DNA of 64,000 nucleotides from Microglena sp. YARC (Eukaryota; Chlorophyta; Chlorophyceae; Chlamydomonadales; Chlamydomonadaceae): the NCBI GenBank assembly GCA_022414725.1, contig CM039464.1, forward strand, positions 20,883,820 to 20,947,819. Reading direction: 5' to 3'. Within the stretch, counting starts at the first letter, position 1; the number at the start of each line of letters is the position of its first letter. The notes beneath the pieces are model-generated. The model searched no databases and was not told where the DNA came from. It worked only from the letters and a program-made list of their open reading frames with translations. Positions 49,671 to 60,392 of this stretch are shown piece by piece. Position numbers and translations under genes: made by a program.

Positions 49671-51196
49671 AACAGTACCACTGGCCCCGACCTAGGTCGC
49701 AGAGTCATCCTATGGCCAGGACAGTGGTCAACAATTGGGGAAGACAAAGGGTCTAGGGAATCAACCGCAACCTCAGGCATGTGTCCGCTGATGGCGGCAG
49801 GGATGCTAGAGACATATGGCGACCCATCATAGGGAGTTAGCCCAGGAATGCAGTTATGATCAAACTGCTCATAGAAGAGTACATCACGACTCTCTACTAC
49901 CTGGCGCAACTTAGGAACCCAAACAAAATAACCCTTACTCACCAGAGAATACCCAACCAGTCTACCAGATAACGCCCTTTCGTCTAGCTTATTACGTTTC
50001 TTCCCATTGACTTGAGTAACATAGCGGGGGCATCCAAACACACGTAATAACGACACATCAGGTTTCACCCCATAAAACAACTCAAAGGGTGTCTTGCGTC
50101 CCTGGTTAGGCAGACGGTTTCTAAGGTAACAAGCAGCCAGGAAGGCATAGGGCCAAAAGGACTTAGTAAGCTTAGACTCCAAGTGGATACTCCTAGCTAT
50201 ATTCTGAAGGACCCCATTATACCTTTCCACAGTTGCATTCTGCTGTGCAGTGTATGCCAAAGACAACTCATGTACTGCCCCAACCGATTCTAACCAATCC
50301 TCGAACCATTTAACTATAAACTCTTTAGCCCTGTCAGATCTCAGACACTTAAAGGCAAACCCCTGCAGCTGATTTGACCATCTGAGGATGATAGTCTGGA
50401 CTGCTAAGGGAGCTTCATCCTTGGTCCTCAAGCACAATACCTCAGCATAGCCAGAGAATTGGTCTACAAGGCACAAGATATAAAACTCCCCACGAAGACC
50501 CCTAATATGAACCGGTCCCATGATATCCAAGTGAAGGCGTTGGAGGGGTGCAAGGACCTCAGTCATGCTTTCTTTAGGAAAAGGGAGACGCTTTCCCTTA
50601 GCCTTTTGACAAGCATCACATGGGATCTTACCCATCTTTTGTACTTGATGAAGGCTGAGGGGTAAGTTCTTAACCATACCACGCTTGACAAGGTTGTGCA
50701 AGGCATCATAACCGGGATGACCCAGTCGCCTATGCCACAACCATGCAGGAGTGGTAGGGATAATAACTCCACCGTCCTCATCAACATCAAGTGCAAAAGC
50801 TGGATAATATTCAGCAACCCTCAAACAACGACTGGAGGTGTGACAAGGCCTACATGCAAACTTATACACACCATCACTGGAAGCAGGAAAGGACCAGAGC
50901 ACAGAAGAGCCCTGAGTGGCAGTACAACTAATACTATCAAAAGCAATCTTGCAGTGGAGGGAATGAGCTACAGCATTTACGGACAGGAGATTTACTGGAC
51001 AGTGGGGTATGTATAGAACATTGGTTAAGGTGATTGATGTTGGTAACCAATCACTACATAACACAATGGACCCCATACCCTCTGACCGTTGAATCACCCC
51101 ATCAGCAAATCGAACTGCAGGCCCAACAGCAGAGGATTCAAACACAGTGAACAACGACCTATCACCTGTGATTGACATCCCAGCTCCTGAGTCCAC
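49613..51196 (-). CDS. copia protease and integrase
   Basis: Starts in the protease active site WHVDSGAGMSITGD, then the integrase zinc region (HRRLGHPGYDALHNLVKRGM, CDACQKAKGKRLPF) and catalytic core with D (LHLDIMGPVHIRG), D (FKCLRSDRAKEF) and E (QQNATVERYNGVLQNIAR), and the GKP-type tail (LRVFGCPRYV, SRDVLFYEQF). The frame is continuous upstream to a TAG at 51278-51280 that ends Gag, so Gag and Pol are in the same frame separated by one stop. Confidence 0.93.
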   Translation of the reverse strand: MDSGAGMSITGDRSLFTVFESSAVGPAVRFADGVIQRSEGMGSIVLCSDWLPTSITLTNVLYIPHCPVNLLSVNAVAHSLHCKIAFDSISCTATQGSSVLWSFPASSDGVYKFACRPCHTSSRCLRVAEYYPAFALDVDEDGGVIIPTTPAWLWHRRLGHPGYDALHNLVKRGMVKNLPLSLHQVQKMGKIPCDACQKAKGKRLPFPKESMTEVLAPLQRLHLDIMGPVHIRGLRGEFYILCLVDQFSGYAEVLCLRTKDEAPLAVQTIILRWSNQLQGFAFKCLRSDRAKEFIVKWFEDWLESVGAVHELSLAYTAQQNATVERYNGVLQNIARSIHLESKLTKSFWPYAFLAACYLRNRLPNQGRKTPFELFYGVKPDVSLLRVFGCPRYVTQVNGKKRNKLDERALSGRLVGYSLVSKGYFVWVPKLRQVVESRDVLFYEQFDHNCIPGLTPYDGSPYVSSIPAAISGHMPEVAVDSLDPLSSPIVDHCPGHRMTLRPRSGPVVLFCVRTHWAGEFLRLLRTKS

Positions 51197-51277
51197 ATGC
51201 CAGATACCTTCAGAAAGACTTGGGCTGCAAATGTTTGAGAACTTAGTCGTGCAAGAAAATAGGACAGAGCTTACCTC

Positions 51278-52555
51278 CTAGTTCTTTGAAATAGCGTACC
51301 CATCGATCTGAGCCTGCAAGGACGACAGCTGCTTACGTGTAAGCGACCCTGGAAGGGCCAAAGCTACGGGCACCGGTTCAGAACCAGGTGCACGTCCCTT
51401 GGCCTTTCTGAGTTCCGGATACTTTGTAAAGCAGCGGTCTTCCGAGTGGCTCGTTTTCGAACGACAGGGTCCCCAAGTGCAATCCAAGCGCCTCTTGGTG
51501 CCCCCGGAACTCTGAGAACCAGATCCCTTGCCCCGCTGGAAAGCAGCATTAGCAGGGATCTGGGGAGGGTCGCGGGACCAGCCAGGATGCCTTGGATCAG
51601 ACCTGGGGAGAGACACATTTAAGAAATCTAACGATCTATAAGCATCAAGACAAGACCAGTAGTCTACGGTCTTGTTCTGGTACAACTCAAAGCCAAACTG
51701 GAGGCGCAGCGAATCGAATCGAGGGTGAGTGATACCATTGATTATAGTGTGCATCGCGTGACGCTGCGGCTGCGGGTATCCCGCACTGCGAAGATCAGTG
51801 CACAACTGCCGCACCCTGCGAAAGAACACATCCACGGGTTCAGAGTTGTTCATGGTCACACTACGAAGCTCAACAAGCATGAGGGGAACCCGAGCAGCAA
51901 GGGCATCAGAATGCTGCCTCTTGATATGCAGTAAGATATCGCGAGGTGTAGCAAAATCCTGATACACCTGTACCATCGGTTCCGTCATGTGCGCGAGCAT
52001 CATGGTGAGACACATGAACTCCTGGCGTGCAAGGGGCAGGGTACTAAATCCTAACAGTGCAGGATCTACACGAGTCTGACTAGGAGAGGCAGGTGGTGAG
52101 GCAACAGGCGAAAACGGCGTGGCATCATACATAGCGCGAACCGACAGAAAGTACTCGGCAGCGATGCCAGCATCATATGCACGCTGGTCATCAAGGTTCT
52201 CAATCTCATCCAAAGAACTCGCAACATTTACGAGTAGCTCAAAATCTGGCCTAGGAGGTACAAAGCTGAGAGGAACTTTGGCAAACTGGTACTTGCGTAG
52301 ATTTGCATTTCGAACTCCCAATCCACCAAAGGTAGCACCACCAGGAGGGGGGTAGTCAATCCCTGCCTGCACAGGCCCCAGATAAGCACGGCATGCATGA
52401 CCCAACTCAGAGAACACCATCACTCGCCTAGCCCGCCCCTTTGTATCTAGATTAGCCCGAGTGGCAGCCTGATCCATCCTACCGTTCAAAGTGCGGTCCA
52501 AGGAGTCACCAGCTTTCTGCGCCTGGCGAATTTGGCGGCAACTCCGCACATCCAT
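51278..52555 (-). CDS. copia Gag
   Basis: 425 codons from ATG 52555. Gag-like core: EFMCLTMMLAHMTEPMVQVY, LHIKRQHSDALAARVPLMLV, VDVFFRRVRQLCTDLRSAGY, the helical capsid pattern of copia Gags, and a Cys/His knuckle CTWGPCRSKTSHSEDRC (C-x4-C-x5-H-x4-C). Ends with TAG directly before the pol frame. Confidence 0.85.
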   Translation of the reverse strand: MDVRSCRQIRQAQKAGDSLDRTLNGRMDQAATRANLDTKGRARRVMVFSELGHACRAYLGPVQAGIDYPPPGGATFGGLGVRNANLRKYQFAKVPLSFVPPRPDFELLVNVASSLDEIENLDDQRAYDAGIAAEYFLSVRAMYDATPFSPVASPPASPSQTRVDPALLGFSTLPLARQEFMCLTMMLAHMTEPMVQVYQDFATPRDILLHIKRQHSDALAARVPLMLVELRSVTMNNSEPVDVFFRRVRQLCTDLRSAGYPQPQRHAMHTIINGITHPRFDSLRLQFGFELYQNKTVDYWSCLDAYRSLDFLNVSLPRSDPRHPGWSRDPPQIPANAAFQRGKGSGSQSSGGTKRRLDCTWGPCRSKTSHSEDRCFTKYPELRKAKGRAPGSEPVPVALALPGSLTRKQLSSLQAQIDGYAISKN

Positions 52556-52773
52556 GCGCGAAGGTGTGGAGCCATCAAGCAGGTGCTCCCAGGATAAGCA
52601 TCCCAGCGAGCGATTCGGGTAGTAGGGCAGGGGGGAGGAAAAGGAGAAGGGGCAGGAGGCTGCTCCACCGGTGGAGGTGGAGGTGGATTCAGGGAGGGGC
52701 CAGCAGCATCGCTGTGGACACTCGAGGCAGCAGCAGCAGTCTCACGAGACCGCGTGTGGTAGCCAGCCAGAGC

Positions 52774-53481
52774 TCACTCAGAAGGGTTGCGAACAAAGGG
52801 GAGGGGAGGAATCAAAGGACCAAGTGACGAGCTTCTCAGCAAAGTCGGCATAGCCAACTCAGGTACCGCAGGTGGATGCGGAGGAGCAGTCGGAGGCTTG
52901 TAGACAGGAGGAGGAGGAGGAGGAGGAGGAGGAGGAGGAGCCGACTGGTGCTCAAACACCGGAGACTCAAAAACACGAGTGGCAGTGGAAGGTGTGACTC
53001 CACCGAAGTCACCACTCCGCGCACTCTGTAGGTCTTCCTCTTCGTCGTCATCGTCATCCTCAGTGTAGTAGCCATCTTCATGCTTATGGCGAGCCAGATC
53101 AGCATTGTCATACTCAAAACGGGCATCAGGAGGCGGAGGAGAAGACTTGTATTTGATGATCTGAGTCGAGACGCAGCATAGACGCATCAGAATATCCTCT
53201 ACCTCAGGAAGGAGGCGTTGGACAAGAGGAGAAGGAGGGAGAGAAATGGAGGTTTGGTAGGGGGGGATGTCTTCCATGATGGCGGAAGGAGACTCATCTA
53301 AGGCAGCAGAGGCCGCTGGCGCGCAATCATCAAGCCAATCAGTGGGAACACGAGTCTTGAACGGAAGAATGCGGTCGCAGCCATTGGATACAATGACGCT
53401 CTCCATACCGCGCGACCAAGACAAACCATTCTGTGGGGTTAGCTTTTCGAAGCCGGCAGGAGGCCCACGCGGAAGTTGCAT
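52774..53481 (-). CDS. copia leader ORF, acidic and proline-rich
   Basis: 235 codons right after the primer site: MQLPRGPPAGFEKL, an acidic cluster (EDDDDDEEED) and a Pro11 run encoded by CCT repeats. Ends at TGA; the same frame then stays open to 52486, overlapping the Gag ATG in another frame. Either the N-terminal part of Gag cut off by a stop and a shift, or a separate leader protein. Confidence 0.7.
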   Translation of the reverse strand: MQLPRGPPAGFEKLTPQNGLSWSRGMESVIVSNGCDRILPFKTRVPTDWLDDCAPAASAALDESPSAIMEDIPPYQTSISLPPSPLVQRLLPEVEDILMRLCCVSTQIIKYKSSPPPPDARFEYDNADLARHKHEDGYYTEDDDDDEEEDLQSARSGDFGGVTPSTATRVFESPVFEHQSAPPPPPPPPPPPVYKPPTAPPHPPAVPELAMPTLLRSSSLGPLIPPLPFVRNPSE

Positions 53482-53518
53482 TATAAAGCAGTGGTAGATC
53501 GAGATGAAGCCCAGAACC

Positions 53519-53912
53519 TATCAGCTATTAAGCACTTCTAAGAGTGGACAGAGATGTATGCAGCGGAGACAGACGCGCCAATCTATACACAGAGACGAGA
53601 ATAACGTTACAAGCAAGGACGTACACTAAAGGACACCAGCGGTGGGCGAAGTGGATGCCTGTAACCTGAATAGACCCTAAGCCCGGATCTTGTCACCCTG
53701 ACACCGTTTAACACAGGACATGTCAGGGAGAGACCGATAAGACACAGAGAGACAGGCAGTCAATAGGAAGCTGACACTGAGTCACTAAAGGATGACTCAG
53801 TTCTACGGGAAGCTATCACTATGGGAAGCTATCAGGGCCGATAGTTCTAAGGGAGTACATAAGTAGTCACCAAGTCACAAAACGCTTGAGAGCACCGCAA
53901 TTCATGCTGACA
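53519..53912 (-). repeat. 5' LTR of the copia element
   Basis: 394 bp. Promoter and polyadenylation functions are expected here; no TATA box is obvious on the minus strand. Confidence 0.95.
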
Positions 53913-53917
53913 CATGC

Positions 53918-54210
53918 AATAACTTCACGTGCTGACGAGATCACTCCCCCTCAAAATACCCAGAGTCACTTGCTTCTTTCCTCGCCTTCTCCCATTCCTG
54001 CACTTTTTTCGCTCGCCATATGATTCACCAGCTAGCTCCTCCTCGTTGAATGCTTAGTCCGCAGATCTGGAACCCTTGTAACCCACGTTGACTCTGCAAA
54101 CACGAGGATGCTTTTACGTACTTTGCGTCGCAACTGGCGAGGACGTCGAGAACAGCTCCAATTAAATCAGATTCGAGCCATGCGACAGCGAAAAAGTGCT
54201 GTGAATGCCA

Positions 54211-54249
<39 letters not shown>

Positions 54250-55100
54250 GGGGAGTAGTCCAAAAAATAATCAGCCATGCGTTAATAAGTTACTAAACCA
54301 CTATTTTATGGGCTGGAAATACTCCCATTTCCTTGTCACTTAGACCTTAAGATTAGAGCTTCCAGGTCTAGATGGGGGAACCCTAAATCTAGCTTGGGTG
54401 GGTGGGTGCTGGCATGAATGTGAGAGGGCTGTAAACTAGGGGTACTATTAGTTTTTAGGGTTTACATCTCGCAATTCTGGGGAATTACAGGATCTGTTTT
54501 GTTTTTCTTGACCATTGTTTTTTCATGTTAGATGGGGCTAGCTTGTTCTCTCGTGTCTTACTCAATTGTACCTTACCACTTCATGGTTGTTGGTGTCACT
54601 GTGTTTGTCTAGTCACCAAGTGTGTGTGTGTGTGAGAGGGGGTAGGTGCGGTAAAATCTGCAGGGCCAACCTCTTCACACCTGTGTGCCTTGGACCATAA
54701 AGGCCTTTCATAGCAATACACTTTGGAGCTGAGCATGGATGCATGGGTCCAGCTAAATTAGTCAGAAATGCTCCCCCAACCCCTCTGGGCTCCGTGCTTC
54801 GCGATCCGCGGGGTTCAGGGGACTGAGCATCGAGCTGAGTCGCTCAATTTGCAACACGTCGCACGAAAAAAAATTGTGCTCCAGAAGACAGAATTCCTGC
54901 TGAACTAAAGGAAAAATTAGGGAGCCTTAATTATATTCCTTACAGCCCAGAAAATAAAAAGTATTTTATTTTTTGGGCCAGTTCCTAGTGAAAAAATACA
55001 GAAAAATAGTAGTTCCAATTCCTTCTCCAGACCCAGCTACAATTAAAAAAAAAAAATACCCTATTTATTCTATTTATTGAATAACAAAAAAGCATTATTA
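53918..55100. other. Region right of the copia element
   Basis: A short ORF from ATG 54108 (MLLRTLRRNWRGRREQLQLN) runs to 54210 and into about 38 G at 54211-54248. It could be a 5' exon or chance. 54785-54880 shares GAGTCGCTCAATTTGC and GTCGCACGAAAAAA with 44470-44530. Confidence 0.35.
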
Positions 55101-55139
55101 AAGTACCCTATTTATGTAGGTGGTAACAGAGGTCATGGA

Positions 55140-55765
55140 GAAGTCACAACCCAGCATGCATCCAATGGTGATGGCACTAGTATCTCTGCAGAGAATGTGA
55201 AAATATCGGTGTCAGCCCCCCTGGTCATAAGTGTACGGGTACGTCGATTGAATTTGTTTGGATTGGATAGGATTGCATGTTAAAAAAGGGCTGTGCAGCT
55301 GCGAGAGGTGGATGGGCAAGAGGGGGATGCATGCTGGTGATGGCACTAGTATTTCTGCAGAGAATGCAGAGATGTCATTGTCTGCCCCCCTTGTCATCAG
55401 AGTGCTGGCAGGTTTATTGAATTGTATTGAATTGAGTTGAGGTTCGTGTTGAATTCTTGAGCACTATTATCTTAGCAGATAATGCGCAAATGTCGCTGTC
55501 AGCCCCCCTGGTCATCAGTGTGTTGTTAGGTTTATTGAATTGGTTTGGATTGGATTGAGTTGAGGTTTGTGTTGAGGTCTTGAGCACTATTATCTTTGCA
55601 GATAATGCGTAAATGTCGCTGTCAGCCCCCCCTGGTCATCAGTGTGTTGGTAGGTTTATCGAATTGGTTTGGATTGGATTGAGTTGAGGTTTGTGTTGAG
55701 GTCTTGAGCACTATTATCTTTGCAGATAATGCGTAAATGTCGCTGTCAGCCCCCCTGGTCATCAA
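55140..55765 (+). repeat. Array of roughly 125-bp exon-like units
   Basis: Five units with a CTGCAG or TTTGCAG acceptor-like word, then AATGCGNAAATGTCGCTGTC, AGCCCCCCTGGTCATCAGTG, GTAGGTTTATTGAATTGG. The first two translate alike (GDGTSISAENVKISVSAPLV and GDGTSISAENAEMSLSAPLV); later ones have stops. Two more units follow at 56655-56830 after the inserted element. Confidence 0.8.
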
Positions 55766-55772
55766 TCATCAG

Positions 55773-56546
55773 AAGGGTTGGGCCGACCTATAAACGTATA
55801 ATATACGTTTTAAAGTTTGTACGTATGAATACGCCGAATATTGTTTCTCGAATCGACCTTATATGAGTCGTAAAAAAACATATATTTTGTACTTCGTGAT
55901 GTACAGCAAGCATCCCGGCACTTCACTTTCTTGGTTTTTATTCAATATCTGATTTGGATAGCTCATTGGAAAGCTATTGACCTCCTCTACCACAATATGC
56001 AAGAACATTAACCTTTCACTCACACCATTTTGTATACATCTGGTAATTAAGTTTGATTTAGATAGCCAGGATGGCACACATATCAGAGCGCCACCTAGCC
56101 TTCCATTCCACAAGCTGTGCTTTTGCATGGGCTTGAAGGATTGATGGTGCAAGCCTATTGCAATGTGAAGATGGACAATATTGCAATACAGATATATACT
56201 TATATTATTGTACACTTGTACAGTTATATAATAGACCAACTGGCATTTAATGACTCCATTAGATTGGCACCGCGCTCCTTGGTTGATACGCTTTCTGGTC
56301 GTGATTTCTTTTTCTGAGAGTTGAAGAAGCTTATGTTGCAAGATTTTTTTCTGAGAGTTGATATAATGATATGAGATGCCAATGAAATCAGCAACGCGGC
56401 AATACCTTTAAACCCATGTGAAATTGTTTTCTCCAGAAGTGCAAAAACATTACATACGTTTGTATACGTTTATATGCATACGTTTATAATTGTATACGTT
56501 TATACGGCTTATGCAAATACAAATATACGTTTGCTTCCCAACCCTA
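55773..56546. mobile_element. 774-bp hAT-like element with perfect 8-bp duplication
   Basis: AAGGGTTGGGCCG at left and TTCCCAACCCTA at right, flanked by ATCATCAG at 55765-55772 and 56547-56554. Subterminal TATACGTTT repeats on both sides, as expected for hAT. A 160-codon minus-strand ORF (56341-55859; NQILNKNQESEVPGCLLYIT) is not recognised. It sits within the exon-like array. Confidence 0.82.
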
Positions 56547-56554
56547 ATCATCAG

Positions 56555-56914
56555 TGCACTGGTAAGTCCATTGGATAGGTTTGGATTGGATTGGATTGGA
56601 TTGCATGTCAACACGGGACCGTGTAGCTGTGAGAGGTGGATGGGGAAGAGGAAGATGCATGCTGGTGATGGCACCAGTATCTTTGCAGAGATTGCGGTGA
56701 TGTAATTGTCAGCCCGCCTGGTCATCCGTGTGCTGGTAGGTTTATTGAATTGGATTGGACTGAGGTTGAGGTCTTGAGCACCAGTATCTTTGCAGAGAAA
56801 GCAAAAATGTTGTGTCAGCCCCCGTCGGCCCCTCGGCCTAGTCATCAGTGTAGTAGTAGGTTGGATTGTTTTTAGCTTTCTCAGCCAACTCTGGACTGCT
56901 CACCGTCTTCCAAT

Positions 56915-56945
<31 letters not shown>

Positions 56946-57220
56946 ATGCGATACCTCCTGGCTAAACCCTGATTATCAGTGAAGTGGTAGGTTGGATTGT
57001 TACATGCTTTTTTAGCCAATTCTGGGCTGCTCACCGTCTTCCAATTCCAAGTCTGCCCGCGCAATAGCCACTGGCTAACCCCTGACGATCTGTGTGCTGG
57101 TAGGTCCATTAAATCGGTTTGGATTGGATTTGCTTGTTACATTGTTTTCCAGTCTACTCTGAGCTGCTCACCATCTTCCGATTCCAAGTATCCTCATGTG
57201 ATATCACGGAAACAAGGGAG
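56555..57220. repeat. Diverged units with GCTGCTCACCGTCTTCCAAT
   Basis: Continuation of the array (GGTAGGTTGGATTGTT, TTTTAGCCAATTCTGGGCTG, CTCACCGTCTTCCAATTCC) in about three units. About 29 C at 56917-56945. Confidence 0.7.
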
Positions 57221-57234
57221 CGTACAACTGGTGA

Positions 57235-57640
57235 GCGGATTGAATTGGTTTGAGTTGATTTTGAGTTATTTTTGTTGTTTTTGAGTTGATTTTGTTGAGA
57301 ACAAGTTGATTTTGAGTTGTTTTTGTTGATTTTGAGTTGATTTTGAGTTGATTTTGTTGATTATAAGTTGATTTTGAGTTGATTTTGTTGATTCTAAGTT
57401 GATTTTGAGTTGTTATGTTGAATTTGAGTTGATTTAAAGTTGATTTTGTTGACCATAAGTTGATTTTGAGTAGTTCATGTTGATTTGGAGTTGATTTTGT
57501 TGATTTTGACTTGTTTTTGTTGATTTTGAGTTTTGTTATTTAATTTGATTGATTGAGTTGATTGATTGAGTCGATTAATAGTGTTGATTGGGTTGATTGA
57601 TCGTGTTTATTGCGTTGATTGATTGCGTTGATTGATTTTC
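57235..57640. repeat. GAGTTGATTTTGTTGATTTT minisatellite
   Basis: About 25 short units of TTTTGAGTTGATTTTGTTGA decaying to GATTGATTGAGTTGATT. Confidence 0.93.
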
Positions 57641-57869
57641 TGATGGGGTGTCATAGACTGTGACGCAACGACCAGCTTTGTTGTACAAAAGGAACCATGT
57701 TGCTCCTGGGAGCATTTCGAGTGGACCTAGGAGCAGTTTTTATTTATTTCGGATTTATGTGGGCCAGGTTGAGTAGCTACTTGTGCTACTCAAGCCTGAT
57801 TTCAGGATTGTTGTGTAGCCATCGCATTGTGGAGTGTGAAGCGCAAAGCCCGGGGAGTTCGGGGGGATC

Positions 57870-58265
57870 ATGTATGTTGTATGTTGTATGTATGTATGTT
57901 GTGTGTTGTATGTATTTATGTTGTATGTATGTATGTATGTTGTATGTATGACCGGTTGACTCAGCCCGTGGCTTGATTCCAAATGCAGCTCAGCCTGTGG
58001 CTTGAGTCCAAATGCAGCTCAGCCTGTGGCTTGAGTCAAAATGCAGCTCAGCCTGTGGCTTGAGTCCAAATGCAGCTCAGCCTGTGGCTTGAGTCAAAAT
58101 GCAGCTCAGAAGGTGAATGCCTGCCATTGCCTTGTATGCTGTATTGCATCTTGTCATGTATTTGTATTGTATGTTGTTACATATGTTGTATGTTGCCAAG
58201 TATGTTGCATTGTATCTTGTTACATATGTCGTATTGGATGTTGTAACGAATGTCGTATTTAGACT
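57870..58265. repeat. TATGTTG microsatellite and 30-bp satellite
   Basis: 57870-57950 GTATGTTGTATGTAT; 57958-58110 five units of CAGCTCAGCCTGTGGCTTGA GTCCAAATG; 58145-58260 further TTGTATGTTGTTACATATG. Confidence 0.9.
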
Positions 58266-60392
58266 TCAAAGATTAGGGCTAATCGCGGACCAAATTAGCC
58301 CTCATAGGGCTAATACCGGTAGCTAAATGAGATCTATTAGTTTACAAGTAATTCAGCAAAACGAAGCCAAAACAACCCAGAAAAGTTGCCATGTGTTCAG
58401 GAGAGTGTTGTTATACAACCTAATGACTTTTGGAGCAATTGGGTATGATCTGGCCATCATGAATTTATGATAAAGTAGCTCATAACTGCAGCAGGGAACG
58501 GATATCACCACATCCTTACATGTCTGGGTTCACAGTCCCTTGGCTGCTTTCATATATATGATTTACGTCTATTTCCTGGCTCCTGTATGCTTTTGAAGGT
58601 TGTTGTAGGTTGTTTCAGGTTATTTCAGGCTATTTCAGGCTATAAATAGCTTTAATCACGGAATCGCCTATAGTGCTATTTAACGCTCAGCTTCTACCCC
58701 CCACCCCACCTTACCCCACCCAACACCTCAGTGCTCCCCCGGGGTGCTCCCCCCTCCCTCTTTTCTGTCTCCCATCCTTCTTTACTTCCCTTTCACCATC
58801 CCTCCATCTCTCCCCCTCCTGTGTTTTCTCTCCTATCCTCCTTGGCATCCCCTTGACCCTACCTCCATCTCTCCCTTTTCCAACTGTCACCTGCCCTCCC
58901 TTATACGCAAAGGGCAGGGAACAAGGGCGTGACCGCCCTTGTGTTGGCAATTGAATGGGGATCCGCTGGAGGTATGAGGAAGCCTTGCTGAGCCCCGCTG
59001 TCACTAGGGTTGTTTTGTGTGCGGTGTGCGATGTGCGGTGTGTGTAACCTTGTTGCTGCCCTCGTGGCTGTTCTTGTAGAATGTGTGTCTCGTGTACCGC
59101 GCTTTGGTACACAGTTGCGCGTTACCTCATAAACTGGGGCTGTGCACCCTCCGGCTGTGACTAGGCAGTCTCCTTCGAGATGACTTGACTGTCGAATCCC
59201 AACGTCAAGTGGTTCGGGGCGCAGTTTGACTTAAATCTACCTGGAAGATGAGGTGACGTGACTGAAAATACAAGTTGTCTGAAAATTGCTACGAGTCAGA
59301 GAATATGTGACTGCCTTTGCGAGTTTATCGAGCTGCCTGCCGTTTGCAAACATCAGTTAGTGCGGTCCAAATGCAATTTTTAGGGCGAACCCTTAGGGTC
59401 CCTAGCGCATCCGTTTGGCGCACCCGTTTCGTGCATTCGTTTTGCTTGTCCGGCAGAACGGCTGTTGTACCGAAGTCGCTACCCATGGAGGGGCGGTAAC
59501 GATTGGGCGCTGAGCCACGGACCAGCCGGATTCGAGAAAGGATTGTAAGATTGCGATTAATTCAGTCAAGTTTCGATTGCCTCTGAAAGCGATCGAATCA
59601 TCAACTCGAATGATTCCAAAGGCTCGGTGGTCCTGTCTCTTTATTTGCGCATCGGGCCGAAGGGTGAAGGAGTCAAATTGGCTCTTGGAGAGAGGATAGA
59701 GAGGATAAAGTTACATACTCAGCAAAAATCAATGCCGAGACTGAACAGCGCCGGGGCAGCTGGACAGTTTTATAACAGTGAGGGTTTGGGCAACATACCC
59801 CTCAGAACCTGGTCCAGGAGGTGACCTCCAAAAAGCGTACGAAAGAGCAAATGAAAAGGCTTGACAACAAGCAAAGCGAACTACCAAGGCATAGAGAAAG
59901 TAGCGAATTAAGTGTATATTGTAGAAGGGCTGAGAGTTGCCGAGGCCTGAAAGGCGAGATTCTACAAGAAGTCGTACAGGACAAAAGGCACAGGAAAAAC
60001 ACCAAACAAACAAGGAGAGAGGCATAGAGCTCTAAAAAGGCGGCCTTAACACTCCCTATCTAAAGGCAAACACAAGGCCAAGCCGTCAGCCAAAACGCCA
60101 CAAGGAAAAACACAGCTAAGAAAGGACACTTAACAACCTAAGCACAACTACTAACACGATAAGAAGCGTGAGGAAAAGCGAAAGACCAAGACCAGCGGGG
60201 AAAAGCTAAGAGAGTCCAAAGCCTATCTGTCAAGAAACCATCAAGCTAAAGGACGGAGAGAGGGCACAGGAGAGCAGTCAAATAGGTCAAGAGTCAAACG
60301 GAGACTCGAGAAGTGAAAACAGAAGCTACCCCCCATCACCTATACCGCCAGAAACAAGACGGTTGCTACAAAGGGACAAGAACAAATCCAAG
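58266..60392. other. Intergenic, no gene recognised
   Basis: 58680-58920 is C/T-rich. 58600-58640 has GTTTCAGGTTATTTCAGGCT. The remainder (59000-60390) is ordinary-complexity DNA without a convincing reading frame; 60000-60380 is A-rich (AAGGACACTTAACAACC). Confidence 0.4.

Larger units (their letters stand above)
46853..53917 (-). mobile_element. Ty1/copia LTR retrotransposon, nearly new insertion
   Basis: Two 394-bp LTRs (46858-47251 and 53519-53912) differ at one base (TCATAAAACG against TCACAAAACG). The element reads right to left: leader ORF, Gag, protease, integrase, RT, RNase H; integrase before RT is the copia order. LTR ends are TGTCAGC...GATA (TG...TA, not TG...CA). Flanks CATAC (46853-46857) and CATGC (53913-53917) would be a 5-bp target duplication with one change. 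Next to the right LTR the minus strand reads GGTTCTGGGC, close to the GGTTATGGGC used by elements that prime from the anticodon region of initiator tRNA-Met; the primer is inference. AGGTGGAG abuts the other LTR as polypurine tract. Confidence 0.95.

Noticed and set aside
51196..51280. Short intron between Gag and protease (GTAAGC...TTTGCAG)
   Set aside because: The sequence looks intron-like, but removing it would leave the TAG before it and the frame is continuous without splicing, so a single stop codon is the simpler reading.
58673..58954. Pro/Ser-rich ORF
   Set aside because: Pyrimidine-rich low-complexity DNA; no start context or domain.
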